Shown piece by piece: positions 1-12,400 of a DNA stretch of 64,000 nt (within the stretch, counting starts at the first letter, position 1; the number at the start of each line of letters is the position of its first letter). The position numbers and the translations under genes are program-made. The notes under the pieces were generated by a model that was not told the origin of the DNA, made no database searches, and worked only from the letters and a program-made list of their open reading frames with translations. This stretch comes from Mermis nigrescens (lineage: Eukaryota; Nematoda; Enoplea; Mermithida; Mermithidae), in contig JAVLUZ010000227.1 of NCBI GenBank assembly GCA_036768485.1, forward strand, positions 796,334 to 860,333. The letters are read 5' to 3'.

Positions 1-245
1 TGAATCCATAAGCTTCTGTGCTGCCATTGCACAGTCTGAAGCTGGATATACAACTCTGTCCCTTGTTCAAATGGAAATATAGTCCACTTTTGCGACCGGC
101 GCAAAAACCCATATTCTCAGGAACCTGCTCAAATTGACCGTATGTGCCGTAAGCACGGTAATCTCTAGTATTACTCGGTACTTCATATCGTGACCAGTCA
201 ACACTTGGAAGTGCGCATTCGAATACTTCTTGTAGCGGTCGACAT
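1..245 (-). CDS. Gene A exon 4 (partial): end of CBM14 domain 4, start of domain 5
   Basis: The acceptor TTTGTAG|A at 245 joins in frame to exon 3, giving SLGAR-R-CRPLQEVFEC, which supplies the last two cysteines of domain 4. Domain 5 begins FCAGRKSGLYFHLNKGQSC and continues ISSFRLCNGS before the window ends. No ATG lies in this exon, which is why it is easily missed by an ORF scan. Confidence 0.78.
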
Positions 246-3200
246 CTACAAAGCATTCATAAACTATTGTTTCACAAATTGAAATTATTCATCTAATGTA
301 CATAAAATAAGTATTTGCTGGAAAACTCAAGGTTCAGGTCATATTCTTCATCAAACAAGGGTATATTTAGGGATCGCGGTCTCCCGTCGTCAAAAAACAT
401 TTAGGTGCAATAAGGAAAAGATGTAAATTTTTTGATGACTTTAGCCGTTCTTATTGGGATTTTTCAAATTTCCGGCGATTTGCGCCGGGCTAATACTCAT
501 TAATGAAATTTACTGACATTCTTGGCGCTCTAAAAACCTCATTTTTGCGTCAGAAGAATGTTTTTATACAAAAAAAGATTTTTTCTTCTTTCAACGATTT
601 CTCTAGTACTTTTTCGGCGCTCTATGTCGATTTTTGCAGTAATTTTACGCGTTTTTCATATGAAAATTCCAGAAATCTTTAAAATTTTCAATATTTCTTG
701 CATTATAAATGATTCTGTCCATCCAAAGAAGGCAAAAACTGCTACTTTGAGCATAATAGATGGATTTTTCGGACAATTTTTGATATTTTTTGGAAATTTT
801 ATGGTTACACCCCCGTCAGAAAATTCTGGATCCACCACTGTCATCAAATACCTTCTAGCACCGAGAGAGTCGAAAACGTGGCCTAGCTTGCATTGTATGA
901 TAAAAGGAGGACTTCTTGAACAATCCACCAGCAATCCTGTGCAATGACCATATGGAAGAACCATTTGTTGATCATAGCGGAAGTTGGAATAAGAAGCGCA
1001 ATATTGCTGCAGAATTTCGCGGTTCAAATTCGCGCAGTCTGGGTTGATTTCAGGAGATATGCATTTCAATCTCCTCGGATCAAATACTTTTCCCGGCCTA
1101 AAAATGTAAACTGCCACGAATGGACACGATGACAACATTGAAAAAAAATTAGTCAGATTATCTCGTATCGTATGATAACGTATGATAATGAGCGCACAGT
1201 CAGCGCTTCAACACGTTTTCAAAGAAGACAAAAATTAATTGATTCATAAAAAATATTGACGTCTCAGCTGATAAAATGACAGACTAATTAAAAAATTTTT
1301 ATTCTCAACTTAACGTGCTTATTCTATCCATGACAACGTATACAAAAGAAAAATCGCTTAGCTTTGATTCGAAACAGGTAACCAATTGAATATTTTTGAG
1401 AGTTCGGATAACAAAAAACTTTTGCTCTGAAGTTTTTATGGAAATTAATATAATAACACAAAAGATTAAGCATTGCATCCGGACACTGCTGTTACACACA
1501 TGGGCGTGGGACAGGGGGTTTCGGACCACACGTGGGCGTTGGGGGAGGGTTTTGGAGGGGGTATGCCCAGAAGGCCGATTACCCCCCTCTTAAAGAAAAA
1601 TATCCCCCTGAATTAAATAGTGAGTGCTCGATGAGAATCGTTGAAAATGGTATTTTTCGCCATACTACCATTTTTAAGACCATTTTCTGACCTTTGAAAG
1701 CAACTCGCCCCCAGGATTTTCGTGCTGCCCACCTTTGGTCTGAACCCTTCTCCATAAGAATCCGACAGACCCCCTTCAAATCTATAGGCCCAGAATTTAA
1801 TTTGTGGTGCTACTTCGGCAATTTTGTCCCATCGGAAACCCCAGAATTTCATTTCTGCCCATATATATGCCGTACTATGAGCGCTTACCTGCACCTATGC
1901 ATGCCCATTTTGCCTCCGCTGCATAAACCAAAGTTATCAAAACAAGGCCACAGTTCAAGCGGCGAACCATCGGCCGCAACTTCACACATTCCACCCAGAT
2001 TATTACCCCACATTTTTGGCCAACAACTAATCACTTTTGCCCTTGGTAAGCACCCTCTACCTTTGGCGTAAACTTGACCTCTCCCACGACACCCGCGCAG
2101 TCTGGTAGAACCGCCCCGACAACGGGCGTATGTCCCGGAACAAGTCGACAGCTCGTGTCTACCATCAGGCTTGTTTTGACAAAAATCGTCAGAAAATTGA
2201 TCTAAAACGAAAAATTTGTCTAAAATGAATAACAATTGCGCATAAAATCACAGAGCATAGAACAGCGTCTTATTTATTTTTTATAGTTGTTAAGCAACTT
2301 AAATGTTCATGTTTAGAATTATGAAAATCTAGTACCTATATTAAGTCCTCACTGCTTAACTAATCTTAAAGTGTCTCAAAAAGTTAAAATCAGTAACCGC
2401 TTCCGATGTATTCCCGAATAATCAGAACTAATTTTGCTATAGTTTTTATTCTAAAAATAGTCAATCGAGTTGATAAAATAATTTGAATTTTTTTGCTTAT
2501 TTCGCATCACTTTAATCACCGCTTATTAATTGATGATAATTAATAATCTGAGAATCACAGTCTGTTGATATAATTAAAGACTCGCCTTATCATATTATCA
2601 CTATACTTGTAAATATACCTACCATTTTGTCTAAACAAATGGAGGCATACATAGAGAAGAAACTAAACAAATAAGATAAATCACATACCTACTCACGTGT
2701 TTTCAGTGAAATGGATACCTGCATCTTGTTGTTTTGCTTCACGAAATTATGTGCTTGGAATGATGTGTTCAAGCGTATGAAATCAAATTTAAGAACACTT
2801 TTGAGGAACCTTTCATGATGAATTGTCACGATACAATTAAGAATTTAAGAACAGTTTAGGAACCTTTGACGATGAAATTGTCACAATATAATTACTATAC
2901 GCATTGCATCCTTTGTAATTACGTCATTGAATATTTATCATAGGTAGCGCGTTAGCGCGTACCTATGATATACTTAGGTACCCCCAACATATGCCCCCTC
3001 ATAACTACAACGCACACATCTGGGAGGTGCGGTTTTTTAAAAGGTAGATAATAAAAAAACTTAGATAACCTTTTTTTGTTTACACTCAATACCGAGGTAG
3101 TCGTGAGTGCGTAAAGTTTACACCGAAAATTCAAATGATTTACAGAGGGCCAATTTAAAAAATGTTTTCCCTGATTAGTAGGTCACGAATCTGGTCTTGA

Positions 3201-6200
3201 AATTTCTTGACACTCATTAGTTGTTGCACAGGAGCGTAAATTAGACGGTTTTTTACTGTTTTCATGCGCACAAGCATATCTAACTCAGTTTTACATTCTA
3301 TGCAGTCTGATTGGTTTCAAAAGGTAGAGAATTATAAAATTTAGGGGAAACTTTTTTTCATTTTTTAAGAGTAATATTTTCAAATTTAGAGGCGGTTTAT
3401 TGTAAAGAGTCTGGGTCAAAAAATATTTTTTTCCTGCAATATTTTCCTTTTAGTAGACAGAACGTGGTAATTATCTTTAAAATGTGCCTCGTCCTGAGCG
3501 CTACACGTCAAAATTTATTTTGTTTCTTTACAATCAATATTGTGTTATAAGTGCAGGTGTAAACTTTACACTGAAAAAAGTTTTTCCGCCCAGAGCGTCG
3601 TGGATGATGGATGTAAAAAATGTTCTCCGTAAGGTCAGAATAACGAATCTGACCTTTAAACCTTTAAAATTTTCTACAGCCAGTCTTTGTTGTAGGTATG
3701 AAGAGGTGAACTTTGAATTAAACATCTATTTTTTAATGCCGATAGATAACTCCGTATTGCATATTGTTTGATCAGATTTTTTTATTTCAGAGGTTTTTGA
3801 CTCGCTTTAATAAATAATTATTTTATTATCATAAATGCACTATTCTTAAACTTCAGTAGAATGATGAATATTTTTCACTATAGTATAATCAACATGAAAT
3901 CTTGGCTGCGAGTTGATTTGGTGCAATGGCTGACGTATCCGTTCTCGCATGTAGATTTTAAAAAAGAATAGTGGGTTCAAGTCCTCGACTAAATTTTTTC
4001 ATTTTTGTAATTCTTTTGGCAAAACCATGCACTTCATTTGACTTACTCATCTATTTAGGTTCTGCAGATGACGCTTTTTGTTTTTGAATTTAACCTTAGT
4101 TCTCGAATGGGAATGTGAAGAGTGCGAAAATCTGGGGGTGAAAAGACACATTTTCGTCGAGTTTTCGACTTATTTATGTCTGCCAACAACTCCAGTTATG
4201 AGTTTTAAGAAATTTTTCTGTCAGATTTGTACTACGGATCAAGGGCTATCTTGTGCTTACCAGAAAACTTTTCTACAATCAATACACACTTAGTACCAGG
4301 GGTTTAAACTTTACACTCTTGTGGATGAGTGAAAAAAACAGATTTTGTCCAAGATTTCTCTGCTAACTTTTTCGGTTATGAGTTGGGATGAATTGAATAA
4401 AATAGAAATAAAGTAACTTCTAAGAGCTACACGTCGAAGCAAGCTGCGTTCAAAAAAAACGTAATTTTTAGTTGTTTATGGGGGTGTGAAGTTCGAAATC
4501 TGAGGTGTAAAATGGGCGAAAAAACAGGTTTTTTTCGTATTTAATTGGTAAATCATATGAAATATTTTGCGGAACATAAGTTTGGCACATACAAACGTAG
4601 GTACTACAATAAAAGGGCTACAAACTTGCCCGAACCGAATTTATTTACACTCAATGGGGCGTTAGGTTCAGATTTTTAAAGTTTACAATGTGGTGGACAG
4701 TGAAAAATACGTGTTTGTCCATATTTTTGTTCGCCACTTTCTCTGTTCAGAAGTCAGGCGAGGTCGAATAGGATAAACATAAAGTACTTTCTAAGGGAAA
4801 CGCGTCACAGTGAATTGCGTTTGTTTACATGAATGTTTAGCTTTTTCGGGCGGTGTAAAGTCAAAAAATGGGGGAGTTAAACGTGTTTCTGTATTGTTTT
4901 TTCCTACCAGTTCTGGGTTATGAGTCTGGACATAATCTCAAGTCTAGAAATGAACCAGAAACCAAATGTGATACGCCAGTTTGTTTGGACTCCACAGTGG
5001 TGTAAAGTTGTTTACATCTGATATTTATTTGTCCTCGGGCCATTGTGGAGACTTAATTTTTAATAAATGTTGATCGTCATATCACAGTAATATCAGAATT
5101 ACGAATCCGACAGAAATTTTCTTTACACTCTGTGGTTGTGTAAAGTTTACACTGCATATTAACTTTAGTTCTAGAGCCTTGCGGAAGCTAAATTTTTTTA
5201 AAATATTCTACGTAAAATCGGAATTGGGAATCTGACTGTTAGCTTTCTCTACACCTAATAGTTGTGTAAAGTTTGCACTATTCATTTGTTTTTAATATGT
5301 AGTTTATACTACAAATTTATTTAACTACCAAATCTGAGCGTTAGTGTACCTTACACTTGATATTTGCGTAAAGTTTATGCTGAAAAACTTTGATCTGTTT
5401 AAATAGTGTAAGGTTGTCTTGTTTAAAAAGGATAATGCTGATGTTAAGGACAACATTGTTTTCCGCGTTCTTGGACTGCTGTCATTATTAGGGCATGTTA
5501 CTGTATGTGTTTACTGACTGGTATACTCAAATCATGCTAATTAAAAGTAGGTTACTAGCAAAGAAAAATGCTCCGATGGAACAAAAAAGATGAATATACT
5601 TGGAATTGTGGATTGTTAAGGATGTAAAAGGAGGGTACCCGGGAAAAGCTACCTAAAGTCGCAAAATGTGATAAAAATCACACTTTCTCTAAGCAATGCA
5701 AAAAATCGAAGTATATTCTGCTGCCTCTAAAAAGTGTCTTTTTTAAATAATTTTCAAAGTTTCAGATAAGAGTGAATAAACGAAATCTATAATGTTTACT
5801 TTTTTAAATTGCTGAGAAGTAGCAACGCTGACTACCTTCGTATCCCGATTGATAGAAAACTAAGTGGTATTGTATTTAAAATTGTTTTATTTTGTTATGA
5901 GCATTATAGCAAGCAAAGCAGGGGCCGATTTATTAGTGCACACAATCGTTACGGGCATGCTAGTGTACCAACATTTAGTCTGTTTCAAGTCAACTCACGC
6001 GTTTCCTACTCTTATAAACCAACAATTTCTTCAATTGTTTTGGATGCATCGATAATTGCTATTTCATTCAATTGGCTTGTTACTCGATATCATTTCCCAT
6101 AGCTACTGCATAGCTAACGTGCTGCTTTTTCAATCATTTTAATAGTTAAATATTTATTTTAATGTGTTGGCCGCAGAATATACTTCGATTTTCTGCGTTG

Positions 6201-7257
6201 CTTAGAGAAAGTGTGATTTTTATCAGATTTTGCGACTTTAGGTAGCTTTTTCCTAGTCCCCTTCTTTTACATCCTTAACAATCCACAATTCCAAGTATAT
6301 GCATCTTTTTCGTTCCATCGGAGTATTTTTCTTTGCTAGTCCTAAAATTATCAGATACCAAAACAAATTAATTTCGTCAACGCTCGATATCTGACTTACA
6401 TTTATCCTTTAAAAATTTCTACTTTTTCCTTACAATGCAATTATACGCCCAGTGATAGGAAGAAAAATAATTTTCCAAATCAACAATAGATCATAAATTG
6501 CGACACAGTTTCTGTAGTTTTTATGTAAATGGTGATTGAAATTGCCAATTTTAGCGAGATGAACCCGGAAATATAGTATAAAGCTCGGAATGGCCTGTAG
6601 CTTGACTTGAGAGCCTCATTATTTCAAACTACGATCCTAGATGGAACAGGCGAAAAGGCCATAATCTAAGTAAGTAACCTGTAATTTTCATGAGATTTGA
6701 TATAAAAATCTGTCTTTGGTGGAATGAGAGAACGATTAACTTTGGATGAGTGATTTGCGAAACCACCGTTTCCTGTTTGCCTACGTACATACCCAAAAAA
6801 TGTGATTTTGTGCCCCGAATACTTTTGGCAGAAATCTCCTTTTTGTTTTTTTGCGTCTTTTCGGTCAAAAATAATATAATAATGTGCGATAATACGATTT
6901 ACACGGATAGTTTCTCATTCCTGCATTTATCGGGTATCCCATTCCTGGTAGTACTATGTCCTGGAAGTTCGGTCTTCTTCTCTCAGGGCATCCAGCTATT
7001 CGGGGTTTTACGCAATTGTCCGCGGCTTCTGAATAAACCTCATTTCCCTTCTTGCATATGTAATGAATCTGCCTTCCATCAATGCATTTTACGAATTTTC
7101 TTGAACACCCCTGGCTTTCATAAAATCCATCGTTCTTATCCAAACAAAATACTGGGCTCTGACCCGAATCCGCCACAGCGTTATCAATTTCATGATAAAA
7201 TTGCCCCGCTGTTTCGTAAATTAATGTTAAAATTAAGGCGGCAAAGGCAGCTAACAT
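1..7257 (-). CDS. Gene A: secreted multi-domain chitin-binding protein (at least five CBM14/peritrophin-A domains), 3' end off the window
   Basis: Spliced gene with exons 7257-6903, 2201-1889 (or starting at 2219), 1097-852 and 245-1 (cut by the window edge). Phases match at every join (1+2, 2+1, 2+1). The product starts MLAAFAALILTLIYETAG, a signal peptide, and continues as at least five six-cysteine CBM14 domains. C2-C3 spacing is always six residues and C3-C4 always nine, as in peritrophin-A domains. Domain 1 lies in exon 1, domain 2 in exon 2, domain 3 across exons 2/3, domain 4 across exons 3/4, and domain 5 in exon 4, where it is cut. The family binds chitin in extracellular matrix such as cuticle, eggshell or gut lining; which one cannot be told here. 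At least 386 residues are visible. Domains and joins are read directly from the sequence; the chitin-binding role is family knowledge. Confidence 0.82.
246..851 (-). other. Gene A intron 3
   Basis: GT..AG intron. It holds AT-rich sequence with one copy of the GGCG-TTTG-CGCC type palindrome near 472-490. Open frames on both strands here have no recognisable domain. Confidence 0.7.
852..1097 (-). CDS. Gene A exon 3: end of CBM14 domain 3 and most of domain 4
   Basis: The acceptor is TTACATTTTTAG|G and the donor AGAAG|GTATTT. Joined to exon 2 it restores HRC-RPGKVFDPRRLKC, giving the usual CBM14 core. Domain 4 begins YCASYSNFRYDQQ and runs to GHVFDSLGAR at the exon end. The open frame continues past the donor into intron sequence, so the unspliced frame end at 656 is not real. 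Confidence 0.82.
1098..1888 (-). other. Gene A intron 2 with degenerate MITE sequence
   Basis: GT..AG intron. Between about 1495 and 1880 are degenerate CACATGGGC / GCCCATATAT-type ends and G-rich tracts that resemble the short MITE family seen intact near 61584-61725. The plus-strand frames at 1396-2071 read through it and are not genes. Confidence 0.55.
1889..2201 (-). CDS. Gene A exon 2: CBM14 domain 2 and first half of domain 3
   Basis: The acceptor is CGTTTTAG|AT at 2201 (an alternative TTTTAG|AC at 2219 keeps the same phase and adds six residues). The donor TGCAG|GTAAGC is near perfect. Domain 2 is DFCQNKPDGRHELSTC through ..VISC. Domain 3 begins at MCEVAADG and reaches its fourth cysteine (..GMHRC) at the exon edge. 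Confidence 0.8.
3905..3990 (+). repeat. tRNA-like module inside R1
   Basis: TTGGTGCAATGGCTGACG resembles a tRNA A box, and GGGTTCAAGTCC a B box, about 50 bp apart. It is degenerate, so not called as a tRNA gene. Confidence 0.5.
5554..6340. mobile_element. R2 foldback block with about 170-bp terminal inverted repeats
   Basis: Starts ACTAGCAAAGAAAAATGCTC and ends with the reverse complement, ..TTTTTCTTTGCTAGT. The arms (about 5554-5730 and 6165-6340) match almost base for base. The 400-bp centre contains a frame (5809-6102) repeated in other copies; it shows no known domain. Confidence 0.85.
6903..7257 (-). CDS. Gene A exon 1: signal peptide and CBM14 domain 1
   Basis: The ATG at 7257 opens a hydrophobic leader followed by QFYHEID. 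Domain 1 cysteines run FCLDKNDGFYESQGC, SRKFVKC, IDGRQIHYIC, then two more, with spacings 12, 6, 9, 13 and 7. The exon ends in phase 1 at CCGT|GTAAAT. This start is chosen because it is the first ATG before a good leader; no upstream exon is needed. Confidence 0.8.
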
Positions 7258-9372
7258 AATCGTACAGAGCCAGAAAATTCACAGAATTCTTCCGCTTGTA
7301 GTTGAAGTGCTGCACTTATCCAAACTAATAGCATGAATCATCTTGAAATCGTGCTGCACTGCGTCATTTTTCGCTAATAAATGCTCAATTTATGAAAATC
7401 AGATACTGGCCTTTGTATTTGCTGATTAATTTGATCGCAACAAACAGCAAATGCAAAAAGTAGGCACGTAATTCGAATTAAGAATGACGCCCTATATTTG
7501 GCATTCTCTAGTCTTTATTTTTTATAGTTAATTTTTAGAAAAGCATACATCATACATGTAGATAGGGCCGCAGTTTTCCTCGAAGCGAACTATAAAAGCT
7601 TGAAATTATCGACCTTTATTCATTAAATTATGAAAATTTAATGGCCCAAAATTCATTACGAAACTTAGAGCAACAGTGGAGCAATTAATTTTCGGCAAAT
7701 AATCTAATTATAACAGAAATTATTCTAAGAGAATGCTAATCGCACTGGATTAGTGCTTTGATAGGATCTTTTTTTGGTAAAGAGTAGGTGCGCTAACAAA
7801 GCATTCATTTTTACATTGATCACCATTTTGCAATCCGTTTCCTCTCTAGTAAAGTTTTCAATTTACCCTAATATCAAATTTACCTGGGTGGCAGGCAGCA
7901 CTATCTAACCGTAAATACGGGAAAAAGTATGGTTTAAAGAAATCGACATATTTTTCTTTCTATTGGTTAGAAATCGTTATATAATATCTTGTTAGATGCG
8001 CAAGTTGATACTGCTGCGAATATAAGCATTTTAAGCTATCACGGTTAACTGCAGCGGGTACAAAACCACTTTGAAGTCCGATGCCGAATATTTACAATGT
8101 TTTTTGTGTTGTTTTCTGCATTTTTGATGCAAATTCTTACATATTGCGACTATATATGCTTTATTTCATGAGATTAGCGGTCCATTTATCTATAAGAAGA
8201 TCTATTATAGTTTTGAATTTTGGACTGGTAGACATTTTTTATGACAGGTATAGATAGCGCGCGCCCGCGCGCGTGCGCTCACGGGAGTTCAAAAATTATT
8301 TTTTTGTGAATTTTTTCAGAAGTCACCTTTCCTCGTCAAACTTCTTTATTTTTACTAGGATTGGGCTTAGATTTATGTGGCTGGTAGTCAGGAATGGAAA
8401 AAACCAAGATTTTAATATTTTGAATATTGGGTTTTTGGGTTTTTTCTGAATTCTTTAGTTTCCTGGGTTTTATTGGGGTTTTTTTTTTATGGAAATGACA
8501 GCTAGAGCTACATACAGTAGCTGGGAATACTTTCAAAAGCTGCTAGACACGAAACAAACAAAATAAGATGGGTTTTCATTCATGCTGTGTTGGGGTAAAA
8601 TTTAGCCAAATAAGTTATATTGCAAATTAAGCATATTTTTGCCAAAGTTCCATATTTTTGGGCTCCATATCAAATTTTTTTTACTGTTTCGATGTAAAAA
8701 CATTGTTAGCTCTTGTACGTACTATATTTATTCTTAGCTAACACTATGAAGAACATTTATTACATAAAAATCATTATCACGGTACTTTTTACCGGTATTA
8801 GTAATGCTAGGGTTAAATAAGGAAAAAGTGAAGAAACGCATGGTGAAAGCGCAGTAATGGCTCTTTGCTATTTTTCAAAAAGTAATTTTAGAGCTTAGCT
8901 TTATATTATTTTAGTTCTATTCAAAAGCTAACACTCGTTTATAATATATTACTTCAGTATAAATCATCCATTGCAAAATAACTTAACTTCCATTATTGAC
9001 AATACTACGAATAAAACCACGAATACAAGGTAAAAAAGCATTAATTATCTGTAATAAATAAGTTCGCGATTCAATTTCAAGAATAAATTCTGCTACTTTA
9101 TATTAATTAATAAAACGCAATTCAATAAACAATACATGAAATTGAAGCGCGGAATGTGAAGCAAATCGAATCGTTTTGAATACCAGAATCAGCCCGAAGA
9201 TTAACGAAATCTAAAATAAAAAGTGCCCAATTTTTTCTAACAAATTGAAAATTTGTTAAAAATACAAATAACATAAAACTGGCTATTTTCAAAGTATTAT
9301 TTGCCAAAATAATATAAAGAAATATAGATAAAAGTGAAAATTCGCACTTCTGGTTGCATCATCGACGATAAT
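7258..9372. other. Intergenic between gene A start and gene B stop
   Basis: About 2.1 kb of AT-rich sequence that should hold the gene A promoter and the gene B 3' UTR. I could not place either precisely. It holds an alternating purine-pyrimidine tract of C and G around 8255-8280, unusual in this composition. No coding signature is convincing; the frames at 8336-8536 and 9122-9307 show no domain. Confidence 0.6.
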
Positions 9373-9427
9373 TTAATCAAGTTTTTCATTATCTTCAGCC
9401 ATAAGACGATTTTTCGCCCGAACTAAA
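9373..9427 (-). CDS. Gene B exon 11: cytoplasmic tail and stop
   Basis: A 60-base intron (9428-9487) ends in a very strong acceptor, TTTTTACTTTTGCAG|T. The tail LVRAKNRLMAEDNEKLD is followed by TAA. Basic residues sit directly after the membrane helix, as the positive-inside rule expects for a type I protein. The exon is too short for an ORF track. Confidence 0.72.
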
Positions 9428-12400
9428 CTGCAAAAGTAAAAAGTAAATTGATCTAAAGGTTAATATCTGGGATAATTGAAATATTACCAGTCGACCAATA
9501 TGAAATAGATCATTGCAAATATGAAACTCATTCCGGTACCGCCGATAAAAGACCACACGGCTAAATAACCATAAAATTCCAGATAATAACCAAAAACAGC
9601 TGAAAAACAATTCTAAATTAATAAGGCGTAGCAGTGTTTTTTTGTACTCGGCAAAGATTTTTCCCGATGTACAAAGACTTTTCGGGACCGTCTTTGTACA
9701 TGTACAAAGATTTTTGGGAAGGCAACAATTGCAAAAAAAGGTCTGAAATTCGCAGAAGCGCCAAGATGAGTGATTGTTTGTTCTATGTATCTTTATAATG
9801 GCAGAAATTGCATTTCAAAAGGAAAATTGTCAAATTTTTCGGCGCTTCACGCCGTTTTAAGACGATTCTCAGTGATTTTGCCCTTAGAGACACAGAAATT
9901 AGCTAAAATACACTAATAAAAGTCGAACAACCCTGTTTTCACCACACTAAAATCACTACTGTACCATATTATAGTACCCAAAAATTTGTGTGTATAAAAT
10001 GTACAAAGATTTTTGGGAAGACAAAAAACTGTAAAAAGATGTGAAATTCCCAAAATTTTCAGCGCTTCGCGACGAAATGAGTAATTGTTTGTCCTACATA
10101 TCTTTAAAATGGCAGAATTTGCATTTAGAATGGAAAACTGTCAAATTTTTAGGCGCTCCGCGCCGTTTTGAGACAATCTTTCAGTAATTTTTGGCGTCAG
10201 AAACCCAGAAATATAGCTAAAATACACTAAGAAAGATCGAAAACCCGTTTTACCACACTAAAATCGCTTCTGTACTATCTTATAGTACACAAAAATTTGC
10301 ATGTACAAAATGTACAAAGACTTTTGGGGACTATCTTTGTATATGTGCAAACGAACCTTGTACAAAAAAAACACTGGGGCGTAGTAATGACTCAGCAAAT
10401 TACTTAAATTTCATTAGTCGAGCGAAATATATGGACGGAACAGGGGCGGATTCAAAGGAAAGGAGGCGGGGGCGGCCGCCTCCCCATCGGCCAGAAATAT
10501 TTGGCGAAATAAAGAATGGATATGTACTTTGTAATGATTTTTAGCCGTCAGTGACCATACTTTCTCAAATTTTTCCGGCACTACGCGCCGGATAATATCT
10601 ATCAATGACATTTATTTATTTTTTGGCGACCCGAAAGTCACTTTTTGCTCATGAAGTAGGTTTTAAAACAATTTTATAGCAGGAATAGCTATTTTAGCAT
10701 AGTTTTCTTCTATTTTCAATCAAAAATTTTCGTTTTTTCACGTCAATTGCTGCAAATACAGGGAATCAAGCAGTAAATCGAGCTTCTAAACGTCCATCCG
10801 CTAAAGAGCGCTTCGCGCCAGATTTCCGCTAAAGCCAAATAAATTTTATGATTTTCTGGCACAAAATTGGCAAAAATTCACAAGTATTTCGGAAAATATC
10901 GCATCAAAATTGATTTTAAGTAAAAGTATAGAGTGTAAAACGCCGAAAAAACGCTATTTCAAGCGCGAAGGGCAAATTTTTGGACCTATTTTTGACTGTT
11001 TTTAGAAAAGTTGGAATGCCTTTCCTCCTTAGGAAGATCCTAGATCCGCTACTAGGCGGAATGTGCATTTCGAGAAGTCTTCTTACTCGCGCACTTGTCT
11101 CGGAAGCTACATATTCAAATTTGCGTTATTCTTAGCGCAACTTAATTTTCAACAGATCACAAGATAGAAGTGGAATGGAATAGAGCGAGACCTGCATTAC
11201 CAAATAAATTAGGCGAAAACGAATTTACGCATTGTAATCGACCTTACTTTAGACGTGCAATCCCAAGAATTCATGGAGGTCATCCCAAAAAAAGTTTCTC
11301 GAGCGATTTTCGTGCTTAAAATGATGGATCACAAACTATCACGAGATTGTACGATATAGTGAAAAAGACAAGAGTTGATACTGACAAAAGAATTGCTAAA
11401 GGCGCGTAAAACATTACATTTTTTAGGTAAATGAAAAAATTAAAATCTTGTGGGGTCAGCTTTATGGGATTAAAATCCACAAATCCACAAATCCACATGA
11501 AAACGTATAGTATAAAGTTGATCACTTTATCTATAAACAGGGTCAGATGATAATATATTAGCAAGAGCGGACATAAACAGTAAAGTATGAAAGGATTTTG
11601 TATTTATAAAGCGAAAAAAGGACTTTTATCAGGGATTACCAACGTTGTAAATAATATTGTATATCTTGATGACTCGAAGTATCATTAGAGCTAATTAATG
11701 CAATGAAGTTGAAGTTTACCGTAATATTTTAGCTGACATGCTATTCCATAAAAAGCCTTAGGGCACTGACAATAAAATTGACGCGGATCGTTGAACTTAG
11801 AAATGCACAATCCTCCATTGTAGCAGGGAGACCTGGCTATACACATATCTTTGATCAACCGGCATCGACGGCCTCCATATCCATCCAAACAACTGCATCT
11901 ATCACAGATAAAATTTTCAGTGAAATAAAATGAAGTAAAAATGCATTCAATACGAGCCGTTCATTTTGAACACAGGCGGATTAAAGGGGGCGGGGGACGG
12001 CCGCCCATCTTCCCCCCATTGGCCGAACATAGTAAGCGAGATAATGAATATGTAATTTGCGATGAATTTTGACCGTGTTGATCATAATTTCTAAGATACT
12101 AAGATCATTATCATAATTATACTTATGAATGACAGTGGCTCTAGAATTTTCGTAAGGGGGAGATCCCAATTTTTTCTAAAACAGTCGAAAATAAGTCCGA
12201 AATTCGCCCTCCACGACAAAAACTGCGTTTATAGGCGTTTTACCTTGTCTGCTTTTTTTAAAATCACTTTTGGCGCAATAGTATCTCAAAAAATTTCAAA
12301 CTTTTAGCAAAAATGCAGTGCGAAGCGCTGGAAAATGTATCAAAGTCACGGGGAAGGACGTTTAGAGATTTGAAATGCAACTGTACTCGTATTTCCTGCA

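Larger units (their letters stand above)
2941..6340 (+). mobile_element. R1+R2 composite element, complete copy
   Basis: The left end is the hairpin TAGGTAGCGCGTTAGCGCG followed by TACCTA (2941-2965). The interior (to 5553) has many GTGTAAAGTTTACAC-like motifs and a tRNA-like module near 3905-3990. The right part (5554-6340) is the R2 foldback block. It lies in gene A intron 1. No transposase frame is visible, so it is non-autonomous. The hairpin terminus raises a rolling-circle (Helitron/Helentron-like) possibility; this is inference only. Confidence 0.75.
2202..6902 (-). other. Gene A intron 1 (about 4.7 kb), filled by one R1+R2 repeat copy
   Basis: The donor (GTAAAT) and acceptor phases fit exons 1 and 2. 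The interior 2941-6340 is one complete R1+R2 element; the flanks 2202-2940 and 6341-6902 are plain AT-rich sequence. The plus-strand frame at 6750-7259 is the antisense shadow of exon 1. Confidence 0.7.
9600..11719 (-). other. Gene B intron 9 with two adjacent hAT-type MITEs
   Basis: Contains a 745-bp MITE at 9632-10376 and a GGCGGAT-type element at about 10441-11054. The minus frame at 11316-11564 is hydrophobic but lacks good splice signals, and exon 9 joins exon 10 in frame without it. I leave it as intron. Confidence 0.6.

Noticed and set aside
656..851. Continuation of gene A exon 3 in frame to 656
   Set aside because: The GT donor after AGAAG and the in-frame join to the exon at 245 restore the CBM14 cysteine pattern; the read-through part shows no domain.
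5809..6102. Frame repeated in R2 copies (also 39394-39585 and 43348-43576)
   Set aside because: Start, frame and length differ between copies and no domain is recognisable, so a protein is not supported.
6750..7259. 169-residue plus-strand frame
   Set aside because: Antisense shadow of gene A exon 1.
11316..11564. Hydrophobic minus frame between gene B exons 9 and 10
   Set aside because: Lacks convincing splice sites, and exon 9 joins exon 10 in frame with a proper membrane helix without it.
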